64,000 nucleotides of DNA. It comes from Incurvaria masculella. Its lineage: Eukaryota; Arthropoda; Insecta; Lepidoptera; Incurvariidae. How positions within the stretch are numbered: the first letter of the stretch is position 1; the number at the start of each line of letters is the position of its first letter. Made by a program: the position numbers and the translations under genes. The notes under the pieces were generated by a model. That model ran no database searches, had not been told where the DNA came from, and saw nothing but the letters and a program-made list of their open reading frames with translations. The stretch covers positions 21,277,021 to 21,341,020 of the forward strand of contig OX335642.1 in the NCBI GenBank assembly GCA_946894095.1, read 5' to 3'. Positions 45,881 to 56,731 of the stretch are shown here, piece after piece.

Positions 45881-47161
45881 ACAGACAAATATTTTAATGA
45901 TTAATGTTTTGCTTAGGTACTATGAAATTAAAAGTTCGTAAGAAAAAAATATTTCATTCCGTGGATTTTGAAAATTTCAATGTATTAAAATTTTCCAAAT
46001 TACCAAACTATAAAATAAGTTATGTTTACCATACCAAAATTAAAAGTAAAAAAATAATAAATACCTGCAATAATAAAGGAATACCGGTAATAATATTCCA
46101 ATAATAAGCAAACATAAATTTCAACGGTGGGTACCGGTATTTTTTGCTACCAAAATAATATAACTAGCAATGTTCACCCGCGAAATATTAAAAATCTTCT
46201 TCGAATATTTAAATTGAATTATTAACGGTGTTGGCATATTTGCTCGTCATTGGATAAACAAAGGCTTGTGCACCGCCAACTCTCGTGCAACAAGTGTCTA
46301 CACTCTACACGCTTGACTTGCATCTGCAAGAAACGGACAATGGGATCATATTTTTGTAAATTCGCAGACAAGCCTCTCTGGGTTCATTTGGTATTTTTAA
46401 TTAAATAAACATTAAAAAAATATTTTTACTAGAATTTAACTGGTTATGGTGCTATCTCTACAAAAAACACAAAAACAGCAATCGTTGTTATTAATATTAT
46501 GGTTTACACCAGTAAACCAGATTAGCTGTTTTTATAATTTATTTATTATGTTCTTATATATTCATTCTGTAGGCAGAAATAATACTAGAATTAAAATAAG
46601 AAATAAATGTTAAGATTTCGTTTTTACTCTACAACGTGCGAAGAACGTACACAAAGAACCGACCGTCAAAATACCATAATTAGGAATACTTTTGTTCCGT
46701 CACCATATTATCACTGCCGTCATTTAATATTACGAGACGCAATTATGAATTTATATCTATTTACCTTAATCCTTCTCACCGCAGCGCACACTCATCGCTG
46801 ATTCGTCATCCGTTTATTTAAATTTAGTTTATTTTGTTACTCATGGTTACATCACGTCGAGTTCTCGGTATCGCTTTATTGTTACAAAAAAGTAATATCT
46901 ATCGCCGCGTGCACTCGCTGCCGGAAATTCCATATCAGTCTGCGGTCAACAATAACAGCATTTTTCCATCGCGTTGTCTCAAGGCTTAAAATATTCTCAG
47001 CTAGCTGTGGTACTCTGTTTGGCTCGTTCACTTGTTCGATATCTTTCTTTTTTAATCACATACTTTATCGATTGAAAACAAAAACATTTTGAAATGTTCG
47101 AGGCATCACTGAATGCAGGAAATTGTGTCAAAGCGACCCTGGCAGCAGCGAGAAGTGTCGC
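45881..47161 (+). other. Start of putative vri intron
   Basis: AT-rich after the GTAAGT donor. A reverse copy of the GTAGAGACAGCACCATAAC repeat is near 46441-46490. No second exon was recognised. Confidence 0.4.
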
Positions 47162-47184
47162 CACGTGCTAAGTGGGTTACGTAA
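47162..47184. promoter_or_regulatory. E-box / D-box pair in putative vri intron 1
   Basis: A perfect CACGTG at 47162-47167 is followed after 9 bases by a perfect TTACGTAA at 47177-47184, about 1.5 kb downstream of the predicted start. CACGTG is the CLK:CYC site used in clock-gene activation, and TTACGTAA binds VRI and PDP1. The pairing makes this a candidate circadian enhancer. Activity is inferred from motif and location only. Confidence 0.45.
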
Positions 47185-47497
47185 AGTGCATTCGGGCCGC
47201 AAGCCTCGTCGGAGTCTCGCGCGGAAATGAGTTCAAGGCTCACGAACTGAGGCCGGCTGTTACGACATTGTACCCGACATACGGAAATAAAACCGGCATG
47301 CACTCAAATAAAACGAACAGGGAGCCGCCGCCATTTTCTTTGCATTATTTTTAATTCGTAAGCATTATTATACGTATTCTGTGGTTTAATCTCGTTAAAA
47401 ATGTCAGTAGGGGGCGATTGTTATAATAGCATGCAACGGAATTGTATATTAGAAGTGATTTCAAAATCAAAGACGCTGCGCTATAAACCCCTGTTTT

Positions 47498-47625
47498 CAC
47501 CACCGACAGTTACCTGAAATCCGATAAGTAACTTTCGGTTACATGGCAAATTTGTATGGTGTAACCGAAAAGTAACTTTGGGATTTTTGTAGCTGGAGAT
47601 GGTGGAAACGGGCGAAAGAAGGGCA
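47498..47625. repeat. Foldback repeat (TAACTTTCGGTTACATGGCA), copy 2
   Basis: GTAACTTTCGGTTACATGGC and its inverted GTAACCGAAAAGTAACTTTG lie around AAATTTGTATG. The outer CACCGACAGTTACC and GGAGATGGTGGAAACGGG flanks match copy 1. It sits in the putative vri intron. Confidence 0.6.
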
Positions 47626-49182
47626 AATGGCCTACTGCCTTTACTGGCAGATTTTTATCAATCTCTGTGTTATTTTACCCCTGTTCATATTTTCATATTA
47701 TATCATTATGATTTAGGGATTGATACAAAGAGTCAAATCTAATTCACTTAATAAACCTCACCAACATCACCATCTCGCGATGACGGTAATATCTATGATA
47801 TATAGAAGTGTGTCCAGTTATCTCTCGACCTCATCGGGTCAAGTGCACCTTGTCGGGCATAAATAATGTATGCACATAGTATTATCGATACGATACGTGT
47901 AAGATTCTATGTTGACCATGGGTAGTATATCATAAAGGAGGAGTACTTACCAGTTCTGATTTTGTAATAGAGTTACTTCCACTGGATGTTACCTTATCCA
48001 AAATATGGATTTATTAGATACCTATTATTGATTTGAGGTTATCCAAATTTCAATGACTGTAACATTGTGTTATATGCTTTGAATAGGACAAAACAACGTA
48101 GAAACTTAGCACTTAGCATGACCGCAAACTTTCAATCAAATCAATTGGGTGGAATTTGAAACCATTTTAAAAAAAGTTTTAGAGTTCCTTGAATTCGTGA
48201 AACTTCACTGCGAAGAAAGTCAAACCTTCACCTCCATGGTTCAAACTAAATGGAGTTTATTTAATTAAGTCTTAGTGTAAATTACGATCTAATACTTTAA
48301 AAATAAGCAAATATATTTTAGTACGAACAAATATAATGAGATAAGACCTCGTACATTTTTTGGCGAGGACATGTGAGATACGGTGACCTATTTTGATTAA
48401 GCGCGCGCAGTACGTAACACTTAACCTACTTGCGCAGTGCCTCCCACTACCAATACTAAGTCACCGCGTTATAAATGTTTTTTTAATATTTTCAAGTGTA
48501 TTCTAATCTTTTATTTTGTTTGAATATTCTGCTAATTAATGAATTTATGTAGTAGGAATGATCGTGTAATGTTAAAGTAAATGAAAACAAACACTATAAC
48601 CTAGCTTACGTACCTACACACTGAAGCTGATGGAGTACAAAAATATGATATTAATTAACTTTATTTTTATTATTTTTTCACAATGGAAAGGCCAATCCAG
48701 CCAAAGGTGTGAACGGACCAAGTCACGTTCAAAAAGGGTCAAAATGTAAGAATTGACACTAGTGTGCGCAAAAGATTTCGTGCATGAATACCTATTGTGC
48801 AGCCTAATCGACTTACGCAACGGATCGAACTAGATGCGCAGGCGCAGTGCTTGCGTTACAAAACGGAGGCCTTGGCACACTCACGATGCTAGGCAAGATT
48901 TGATAAAGTCCGATACACAATTAGGTAACATCATATTACTTACGTTGGTATTACATGCGCACATTGTGTGTACTCGTTTAACCAAGGTTTTTATTTGTAC
49001 TCGTATCATTGTTGGGTAGGTCGTATCGATTTATATATTTGGTATCTTTGTAGTAACAATACACATCCTAGGGGAATAGCATTCACGCAGACGAGTTGTT
49101 TTCATGCCAGAGCAAAGATCTGGTATTGAGCCGTTTTTAAAATAATGGGTTATATTTCAATGGGTATCATTGGTAGGGTGAA
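47626..49182 (+). other. Putative vri intron, no element recognised
   Basis: AT-rich, with small frames only. Nothing recognised between the foldback repeat and the GC-rich hairpin at 49183. Confidence 0.4.
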
Positions 49183-49280
49183 TCTTGTCCGGTTCCCTCC
49201 AATCGCAAGCGGCTGCGCAGAAACCAAATCCGACCTAGTTTTTGGTTCTGCGCAGCCGCTTGAGCTTGGAAGAGACCGGC
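49183..49280. repeat. Strong GC-rich inverted repeat
   Basis: AAGCGGCTGCGCAGAAACC and GGTTCTGCGCAGCCGCTT pair nearly perfectly (one extra base) around a loop of about 17 bases. Weaker pairing extends outward to GTCCGGTT and GACCGGCC. Confidence 0.65.
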
Positions 49281-49539
49281 CAAGTTCCACCCCGCCAATT
49301 GCCGAAACAACCTTTCGTTTGGCATTCATCTCGTTAGAGGATTTAGGTAGCTGCTTACCGATGTTAACAACGACTTAAAGTTAACATGACTACTCAGTTT
49401 TAAAAATAAAACCACGTAAAATGCTAACAATGTCAAGGATATTCTGCCAAATTAATTCATATTAGTTCAGATTGTTGCTAATGTTGCTCGGTCACTTCAT
49501 TAGCAATACGCAATATTTACCGTTATTTATTAGTAGTTA

Positions 49540-50235
49540 GTGACAGGCCGCCATTTTGCGTCGAGCGACAGCGGGTGAAAGTAGTGCGAGCGGACTTTCT
49601 TCGGCGTTCCGCGCGCGGGAAAAGTAGGCCAACCGGCGGCGGCAGCGCGGCGACGCGTTAACGCGCATGCGTTTTGACATTGCTCTTGAATGTTGAGATG
49701 TCATTACTACTACTTTAAATCGGATGACGTCGTCGTCACCACTCGAATGGGAAGTGGAAGTGGTGAAAAGGCAAACTTTGGTTATTGTAGAAGGAAAAAG
49801 GATCATATATGTCACGACATAAAGGTAACCCCAGTATTTTGAGATACATTGTATATCAGACTTAAACGTTAAACTTAGCTGAATGTAGCCCTCCGTATTG
49901 TTAAAAAACATTCATCTGCGACACGTGTCAGAACCAGACCAATTGCGAAGAATTCAACGTTGTACCACAAACAAAGACCACGGCGTGCAAACTTTACCGG
50001 TCTGTCACCGCGGACAGCGGTGTCTCGGTCGATCAGGCGATACTCGCTACACGGTCAAGGCAACCCCCCTCACCGCGTCTCCCCCGGTCAATCCCCGCGC
50101 GACCCCGCACGCGGCGAGCGGCGTGCACACGTGACCGCAACCCGCAACTCACGTTCAGAGCGAACGTGAAGCGTCTTGCGCAAGGCACGTTCGCTCGAGA
50201 CGAGCCGGCAACGTGACCGACCGACACTGACGGCT
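49540..50235 (+). promoter_or_regulatory. CpG-rich block in vri intron, possible alternative promoter
   Basis: Two CpG-dense parts (about 49547-49680 and 49980-50230) interrupt AT-rich sequence. A GCCGCCATTTTG motif at 49547-49558 resembles the YY1-type element often found at transcription starts. Perfect CACGTG hexamers occur near 49921 and 50125. An inverted ACGTTC/GAACGT repeat lies at about 50150-50200. Overlapping ORFs on both strands here look like by-products of GC content. No clear donor was identified. Confidence 0.35.
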
Positions 50236-51599
50236 ATTTTTAGGTTATGTCGCTAGGGGTTGCCGTAGCTACTCTGTTCTTCGTTTTGAGTCCTTGGGAC
50301 ATCGATGACACGGAGTTGTGCGCGGTCGGGACGAAGGAAGGTCTGAGCTGTCAGCTGAAAAATTTGATGATTGAAAAGAAAAATGTATCCCCATTGATAG
50401 CTTTCGTTGCCAGATACATGATACAACATCTTACGTATCAAGTTGGTACATAAAATACAAGAAAGACATGTGGAAAATCCGCTTTAGATGAGGTCCGGTA
50501 GATAACGGCACATCTTCAAAGATCCAACCAATTTTGACAGCTCAGAGTGGGTCTAATCAAACCGCTTTCGCTGCGACCGGACCGTTAACGAGCTACGGTA
50601 TAACGTACGGTAATTTTGACGCGCGAGAGAAAAAACGGCATTTTCGGCGCACCCATAGTGGAGCGTAATACTGTTATGAAACATGCTGTCATCGTGTTAA
50701 GGTTACATGACTTTTGACGGTTATTTGATTTTAGGAAGAGTTCATTCTTACCACCGTAGACTATTATAGCTTTTCGATTGGAAAATGTTTTCCCATTATC
50801 GTGCATAATTTAAAAACGACCGCATTTTATCAGTATTTATTTACCCAAATTTTCAACATGCGGCTATAACTATGGTTTTTAAAACGAGACTTTCGGTAAG
50901 TACTAGGATACTGTTAGGTTCTCAGTTGTTCTCAGCATGTAATCGGAATACTTTTTCTTAGGATTGTTTTGGCCGACTACTGAGTTTCGATACCACTAAT
51001 CATGTTTCACTTCTCAAAATTAAAACGTTTCCAATAACGGTCATTTTGATGTTTCAAATCGCCGATCCCAAAGTAAAATATGAATGCAATTTAAAAATAA
51101 AGGTAAAAACAACTCTTGGGTTCTTAAATAATGACAACGGGAATTACGAAACAGTTGATAATCGTCCAGTCGTGACGGTCGGTTAATAGAGTTGTAGCGT
51201 GTTGCCGTTACCCGGACCGCTTGCAGTAAGCAGTTAACTTAGCAAAAAGTATCAATTCCACTCGGTCGTTTTAACTTAGAAGAAAACTAATAAATACCTA
51301 AAACATACAAATATACTTTACGCTTCCTTTCTGTTATTTCAGAAAGTATCTTTCATGCATCGTTCCGTACTCTACATAATGTAGAGTCTTGTTTAATTAT
51401 GTTACTTTCTAACTGTGCATACTCTGCACATCTTTAGTCACAATTTCTCGGTTTCATTCAATGGATGCTAGCTAGATATGTCACTTATTATTCTAATTTA
51501 TTATCTCTGAAGACATTTTTGTTTCCCGACGTTTTAACACCAGACAATTTTATCCCACGATTAAGAGATGCCTCTACTAGGATATGACAGGAGTGGTCC

Positions 51600-51870
51600 T
51601 CAACCAGCCACACGAAATGTAACGCACGATACCGGGTGACGTCACGGGAATCAACGCTGCTGAGGTACGGGGACGGCACGGCAGCGTGGTGCGGCGCTCT
51701 CGACCGACCACTATGTGTGTTCGTACATACTAGCACTGCAAGCGGCGACAGCGGCGGAGGTGGCGGGCCCCCGATACCGTTAGCGCGAATGTGGGGCGGC
51801 ACACTGGCACCGTTCCGCTCGCTCTGCGCAGGCGCAGGCGGACGTGACACCGACCCGTGCCATCGGACTA
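51600..51870 (+). promoter_or_regulatory. CpG-rich block with full CRE palindrome, possible alternative vri promoter
   Basis: The block is strongly GC/CpG-rich and about 3.8 kb upstream of the vri coding exon. A full CRE, TGACGTCA, is at 51637-51644. Long open frames exist on both strands (51488-51922 minus, 51636-52052 plus), as expected of GC-rich non-coding DNA, and neither resembles a known protein. CREB/ATF or other bZIP input is possible. Confidence 0.35.
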
Positions 51871-52583
51871 ACCTCAAACTATGCTGTGCGGTGCGTTGCT
51901 CTAACAGATCTGATACAAGCACTGCAATGGGAGGGGTGCTCCACTCGATGTCGATTGGTTATCTCTGGACATGTAATCAAGACGTTCGCTACCAAGACAG
52001 GAATCTAGATCCGCGCTCTTGCAAAGACGTTCATAACTATGTTAGAAACTAGGACATACTTACCTTATGGCTTCTCATTAAAAAATAATGTGAAGAGGCA
52101 TTTCCATACCTTTTGTTTCATACGAAACTTTGAAGTCTTTTTTTTTAGAATAGATATTAGTTCAGGTAAATGGTCCATTACATCATATTGGAAACGTATC
52201 CTGTTCCTTTGTCATAGTCGATAATGACGCATACTCTAAACTTACCCAGCCTTATCAAGTTCGACGTCGTATGATAAAATACTTGTTGAACGCGTCAGCA
52301 TATTCAATTATTATAACCCATAATATTCACGACGCTTACCAGATCAGAATAAAATGGTTAAATTATAGGCATAAATTTAAACCTACTTTAAATGTTCTGA
52401 ATAGGATTCCTAAATATTAAATTCCCGCTAGATTTTGACGTTGCACACTACATAAAATAACTAATATACTTTTATATCAAAACTCTGCCGAAGTATTTTA
52501 CCGAAAAAAAAAACACATCAATGATCTCTCTACTAGCTAGAAACTGACCTTTTAAAAATGTCATCACTGCGGCCGCTCTCCTC

Positions 52584-52833
52584 GGTGAATTAAATATGAA
52601 CTTATAAAAATTACAAATGAAATTTCAATTTCAAATCTCCATTGGAAAGAGCTCACGTTCCTGAGCGCACGAGGAGACAGCAGCTTTTCCCAGGTCTACA
52701 ATTCTGAGTGAATTAAAAATGAACGAATATACATTTAAAATGAGATTTCAAATTCAGATCAGCCTTGATAGCTCACGTGGTAGAGCTCGTGAAGAGGTCG
52801 GTCTAGAACTTTTTCTTCGGTACCTGGATCGCG
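52584..52833. repeat. Tandem duplication of about 125 bp with tRNA A-box-like motif
   Basis: Two diverged units start with GTGAATTAAA at 52584 and 52709 and share TGAGATTTCAAATTCAGATC-like and AGCTCACG segments. Unit 2 contains TAGCTCACGTGGTAGAGC, close to a tRNA A-box, and a CACGTG at about 52765. It lies in the putative vri intron. Confidence 0.5.
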
Positions 52834-54051
52834 CCGATACCGTTATTGTTGACGCTAAGATTTGTTGAAAAAACAATACCATTTCTAGTAACACAATGGA
52901 GAAATAATCTAGTTGGTCATTGTAAATTTTGTTTTACAATTTCTTTGTCCTTACAGTTGTTTCAAAATAGAAGAGATCTCTTATCGATTCATTGTTTAAC
53001 TAGGTAGTTTGAAATTACCAGACAGCAATCCGTCAATGTAAAAACAACTTCCATAAAATATATTCTTGAGTTTTTAAATCCGTTTTACATAAAGTAAAAA
53101 AAGAAATTCACTTATGATTTTTAACATATTCTCTATCGTTATTTTCGTATTGTTTGCTCTTTATGTAATGAAATATGTAAACTTTTCTGTTGGCCATTTC
53201 ATCGATTCAGTTTTTAGCTCTTCGCTCACGCTCTTCACGTGTAATCACGTTTTTGCAACCTTCAACTAAACTCTTAAAGAACTGAAAAGTCACTACGCCA
53301 GGAGTAACCTAGCAGGGCCAGACCTAGGGTCAGGGCAAACCTATTCCTAGGGAACATAAAACAGTATAAGCTTCCGGTACGCTAAAGGGATTTCCTCTTG
53401 GAGAATATCCTACGTCCATGTTTTACTCTCAATTTCCGTTCCCAAACAATCAATATTGAAGGAAAAGAGTCCAAACAGCGATAAGTTTTCCATTCACTCT
53501 CAGCGATTTCTTATCATTTGTATAGGCTTCACCGTACCAAAGGCCATGTGACCTACAATGGTGTTGTCACTTTCGCAACTCTCCGTTCACGTTGCAATCG
53601 GCATGGTGAGCTCTTTTATTGACACGTGTGGTTTTACAGTGAAATCAGTATTGACCTGGATAGTTTGTATGAGAAATGAAATGATGATTTCGAGTGCAGT
53701 CAAGGCTGCATGATATATGTAATAATGAATGCAATGTTAGCAGATAATCCTGGACACAAGATTACAACTAAATTATTAGAGCATAATATGATTAGATATG
53801 TCCTTTGCAACCCTTTCTCATTGAATCACAGTAGATTAGGTTTAGGTCAAATTTATTTTTAACGAAATTCACTTTAAGGACATAACATAAAAGTCAATTA
53901 GAAAACTGGATCCGGGGATTTATTTAATCACGTATTTAAAAATAGCTCCCTGCATATTATCCCTTAATTGTTTAATGATCTGTCCTTAATTATCTCTTGA
54001 TTCTCGAGTGATCTTCTTTTCGAGGAATCCATACATATTTACACCCAGCGG
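52834..54051 (+). other. Putative vri intron with TTATGTAA and CACGTG sites
   Basis: TTATGTAA at 53161-53168 fits the other half of the RTTAYGTAAY consensus. CACGTG hexamers lie near 53238 and 53622. No exon recognised. Confidence 0.35.
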
Positions 54052-54737
54052 TAAATAATACATATCCGACGTTGGAAAGAGACAATCGGCTAGTTTGGGC
54101 TTTGTAGAGCGTAGCTATGGGTGATCATTGCTCTTTTCAAAGAATTATCATGAGCATGCTCTTGAAAAATGTTCACATGTTCATTTATCTGCTATTGCTC
54201 TTTTCTGCTCTTTAGCTGATCATGCGATGAAAATTATAACAATTTTACACCAAGTACAAAAAGGTAATGTGTCTCTCGAGATAACTTGAAAGCGCAATCG
54301 TTCTATCTAGCAGCTCAATTGCATTACAAAACTTGCAAATTGGCAATGAACTGCGTCTTTTGCTAAACTAATGAACGGGGGATTCCATCCTGTTCTTTTG
54401 ATCACACATCACACTTCGAGTGTTCTGTAAGCAAAATTAGATCATAAAAAGTCTGAAATTAAGCCCAAAATCGTATTACACACCTTATACAGAATTGCGA
54501 GCTCACCCGAGCGCGCCCGAGGAATATCACAAATGTTCTTTCACAGTGAATTCGGGAATCCGAGAGCATGCTCATAATTCTTGAACTTGTAGCAGGTGTT
54601 CATTCATGCATTCTGTGATTTCACCCTTCGCATCACTCAGTACCTGTGTTCTACATGCGAGAGAGATGACGCTGTACGAAGCCGAAACTAGCCGATTATC
54701 TCTTTACATGCATCGTCCGATATGCATTATTTAATAA
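54052..54737. mobile_element. Long imperfect foldback element in vri intron
   Basis: The left arm AAATAATACATATCCGACG..AGACAATCGGCTAGTTTGGG pairs with the right arm AAACTAGCCGATTATCTCTT..CGTCCGATATGCATTATTTA. Pairing continues inward through GAGCATGCTC on both sides, so each arm is long (well over 100 bases) but imperfect. No ORF. Its right end is about 900 bases before the coding exon. Confidence 0.6.
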
Positions 54738-55687
54738 CCTAGGCGGTCGAAGCCCTACGTAATATCTCACCTCATCATACCCAATAGATTTCGTGACGGG
54801 CCCCCAAATTATACATTATATCAGTACTCGTCACAATGATTCCACTTGGAATGTGAGTCATGTCATTTCGCGTCGTTACGCAATTGTTCAACGCTGATAA
54901 GTGAGGCAGCTCAAATAAGAAACATCGAGAAATGAAATTTGTGGACTTATTACGAAACATCAATATTTCTTGAGCTATCGGCAATTTCTTATCTCACGTA
55001 TGCCTATCTGAATATCACACGTTTTGAATGATGTGCAGTTGCTGGGAAAATTTCAAAACTAACTTGATAAATGATTTCTTACGTTTTGGCTCTTTATTTG
55101 TAATTATTAATAAATTTTGCGTACCAAACAGAACCTTTCATAATATGATTAAAAATCCCCGTCTCGCTTGTCTATCGATCGATATCTATAACTTCAAACA
55201 TTTTGTACAGTTAGAATTTAAAAAACGTAAAAGTTTTCCAAGAACCATGTATTCAAAATCAACGCATAATCCATTCAAAACAGAACATCATCGTGCAATT
55301 ACACAAAAATCGTCACAGTAACACTAACGTTCGAGTTGCAACAGCGACCTTCCCAGCTTGAGTCGACTTTGTTGCAACTTGCAATATTGAGGAGCGCATC
55401 GCGCGATTCGCTTACGCAATATTACTAAAGCAACGTCTCATTTAGAATAGGAGGATAATAAATGTTAAGGTTTTGATTAATTTGTGTTACAACAACGAAA
55501 ATGTGCGCGCCGTGAATGTAGATTAATATGAAATTTCGAAAGTACCCAGAAACATTCATCCTGATTATACCCCTGGGCAAAGTTGATTAGAGGTTATCGA
55601 GACATCGGTCGAACGATCCTAACGTCACCTTCTGTATTGTTGCAGGAGTCAGGCTTGGAGCCGAGCGGGCCCGAGGTCCGCCGCAAC

Positions 55688-56731
55688 ATGGTCGCCGAGT
55701 TCATCCTGCAGCAGCAGCAGCTGCTGGGGGCTCCCCCGCAGCACGCCCCCCTCCAGCAGCACCCGCCCCCACCCCGCGCGCGAGCCTCCGTCTCGCCCCA
55801 CTACGACCTGCCCCCCGACCACGACCAGTACGGGCCCTACGACCCCAAGCGCAAGGACTTCTTCGGGCAGCGCAAGCAGCGCGAGTTCATCCCCGACAAC
55901 AAGAAGGACGACGGCTACTGGGACCGCCGGCGGCGCAACAACGAGGCGGCGAAGCGCTCGCGCGAGAAGCGCCGCTTTAACGACATGGTGCTCGAGCAGC
56001 GCGTCGTCGAGCTCTCGAAGGAGAACCACGTGCTCAAGTCGCAGCTCGACGCGATCCGAGAGAAGTACGGCATCTGCGGCGAGGCGCTCGTCAGCATCGA
56101 GCAGGTGATGGCGACGCTGCCCGCCTGCGACAAGGCGCTCTGCGCGACCAAGCGCAGCAAGATGTCGCCGGCGCTGCCGTACTCGCCGCCGGCGCCGCCG
56201 CCGCCGCAGCCGAGCCCGCCGCCTCCGCCGCGCCCGCTCGAGCCCTACCCGGAGCCGGCCTACTACCCGACGCACTTCGAGCCGGCCGGCAGCGTGCTGA
56301 ACCTGTCGCGCTCGCGCCGCGCGCCCTCGCCCTACGAGCTCTCGTCGCTCTCGGGCTCCGGCTCCGGCTGCGGCTCGAGCGACGAGCACGGCGGCGCCGA
56401 GAGCTACGCGCCCGAGAACGCGGGCCTGCCGCTCAAGCTACGCCACAAGTCGCACCTCGGCGACAAAGACGTGGCGAGCGCGCTGCTCTCACTTCAGCAC
56501 ATCAAGCAGGAGCCGGGCCCGCGCTCCTCGCCTTCGTGGGACGGCGAGGGCTCGAGCGACGAGCGCGACTCGGGCATCTCGATCGGCGTCGGCGTCGAGC
56601 GGCTGCCCGACGAGGAGGACGCGCACCTCAAGGCGGAGCTCGCGCGGCTCGCCACCGAGGTCGCCACGCTCAAGAACCTCATGCACCAGAACAAGCAGCG
56701 CGCCAGCAACGGCGCGGGCGGCGAGCATTGA
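55688..56731 (+). CDS. vri: Vrille, bZIP transcriptional repressor (NFIL3/E4BP4-like), coding part of last exon
   Basis: The product is about 347 residues. Residues 61-74 carry the VRI-type lead-in (QRKQREFIPDNKKDD). The basic region is at 80-96 and fits the bZIP signature N-x2-AA-x2-SR (N84, A87, A88, S91, R92). The zipper heptad is L102, L109, L116, I123. A glutamine run lies at 8-11, a proline-rich stretch at about 166-190, and a second leucine-heptad coil at about 311-334 (L314, L321, L328). In insects VRI is a nuclear D-box-binding repressor of Clock in the circadian loop and also acts in development. The frame is open upstream to 55583, but a splice acceptor ends at 55645. ATG 55688 has A at -3 and G at +4, and the predicted leader exon adds no in-frame ATG, so it is the preferred start. 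The very high GC at third positions contrasts sharply with the AT-rich flanks. An upstream coding exon cannot be excluded. Confidence 0.93.
   Translation: MVAEFILQQQQLLGAPPQHAPLQQHPPPPRARASVSPHYDLPPDHDQYGPYDPKRKDFFGQRKQREFIPDNKKDDGYWDRRRRNNEAAKRSREKRRFNDMVLEQRVVELSKENHVLKSQLDAIREKYGICGEALVSIEQVMATLPACDKALCATKRSKMSPALPYSPPAPPPPQPSPPPPPRPLEPYPEPAYYPTHFEPAGSVLNLSRSRRAPSPYELSSLSGSGSGCGSSDEHGGAESYAPENAGLPLKLRHKSHLGDKDVASALLSLQHIKQEPGPRSSPSWDGEGSSDERDSGISIGVGVERLPDEEDAHLKAELARLATEVATLKNLMHQNKQRASNGAGGEH

Noticed and set aside
51488..52052. Two overlapping frames of 144 and 138 codons on opposite strands
   Set aside because: Both run through a CpG-rich block, have no domain, and are better explained as non-coding GC-rich DNA.
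55583..55687. Upstream in-frame ATG (55583) as vri start
   Set aside because: The bases before 55646 look like intron with a branchpoint, pyrimidine tract and CAG acceptor; the 35 extra residues do not resemble VRI.
55649..56389. 246-codon open frame antisense to vri
   Set aside because: It lies opposite a clearly coding bZIP exon. The Arg/Leu/Val-rich composition is what high GC third positions produce on the other strand.
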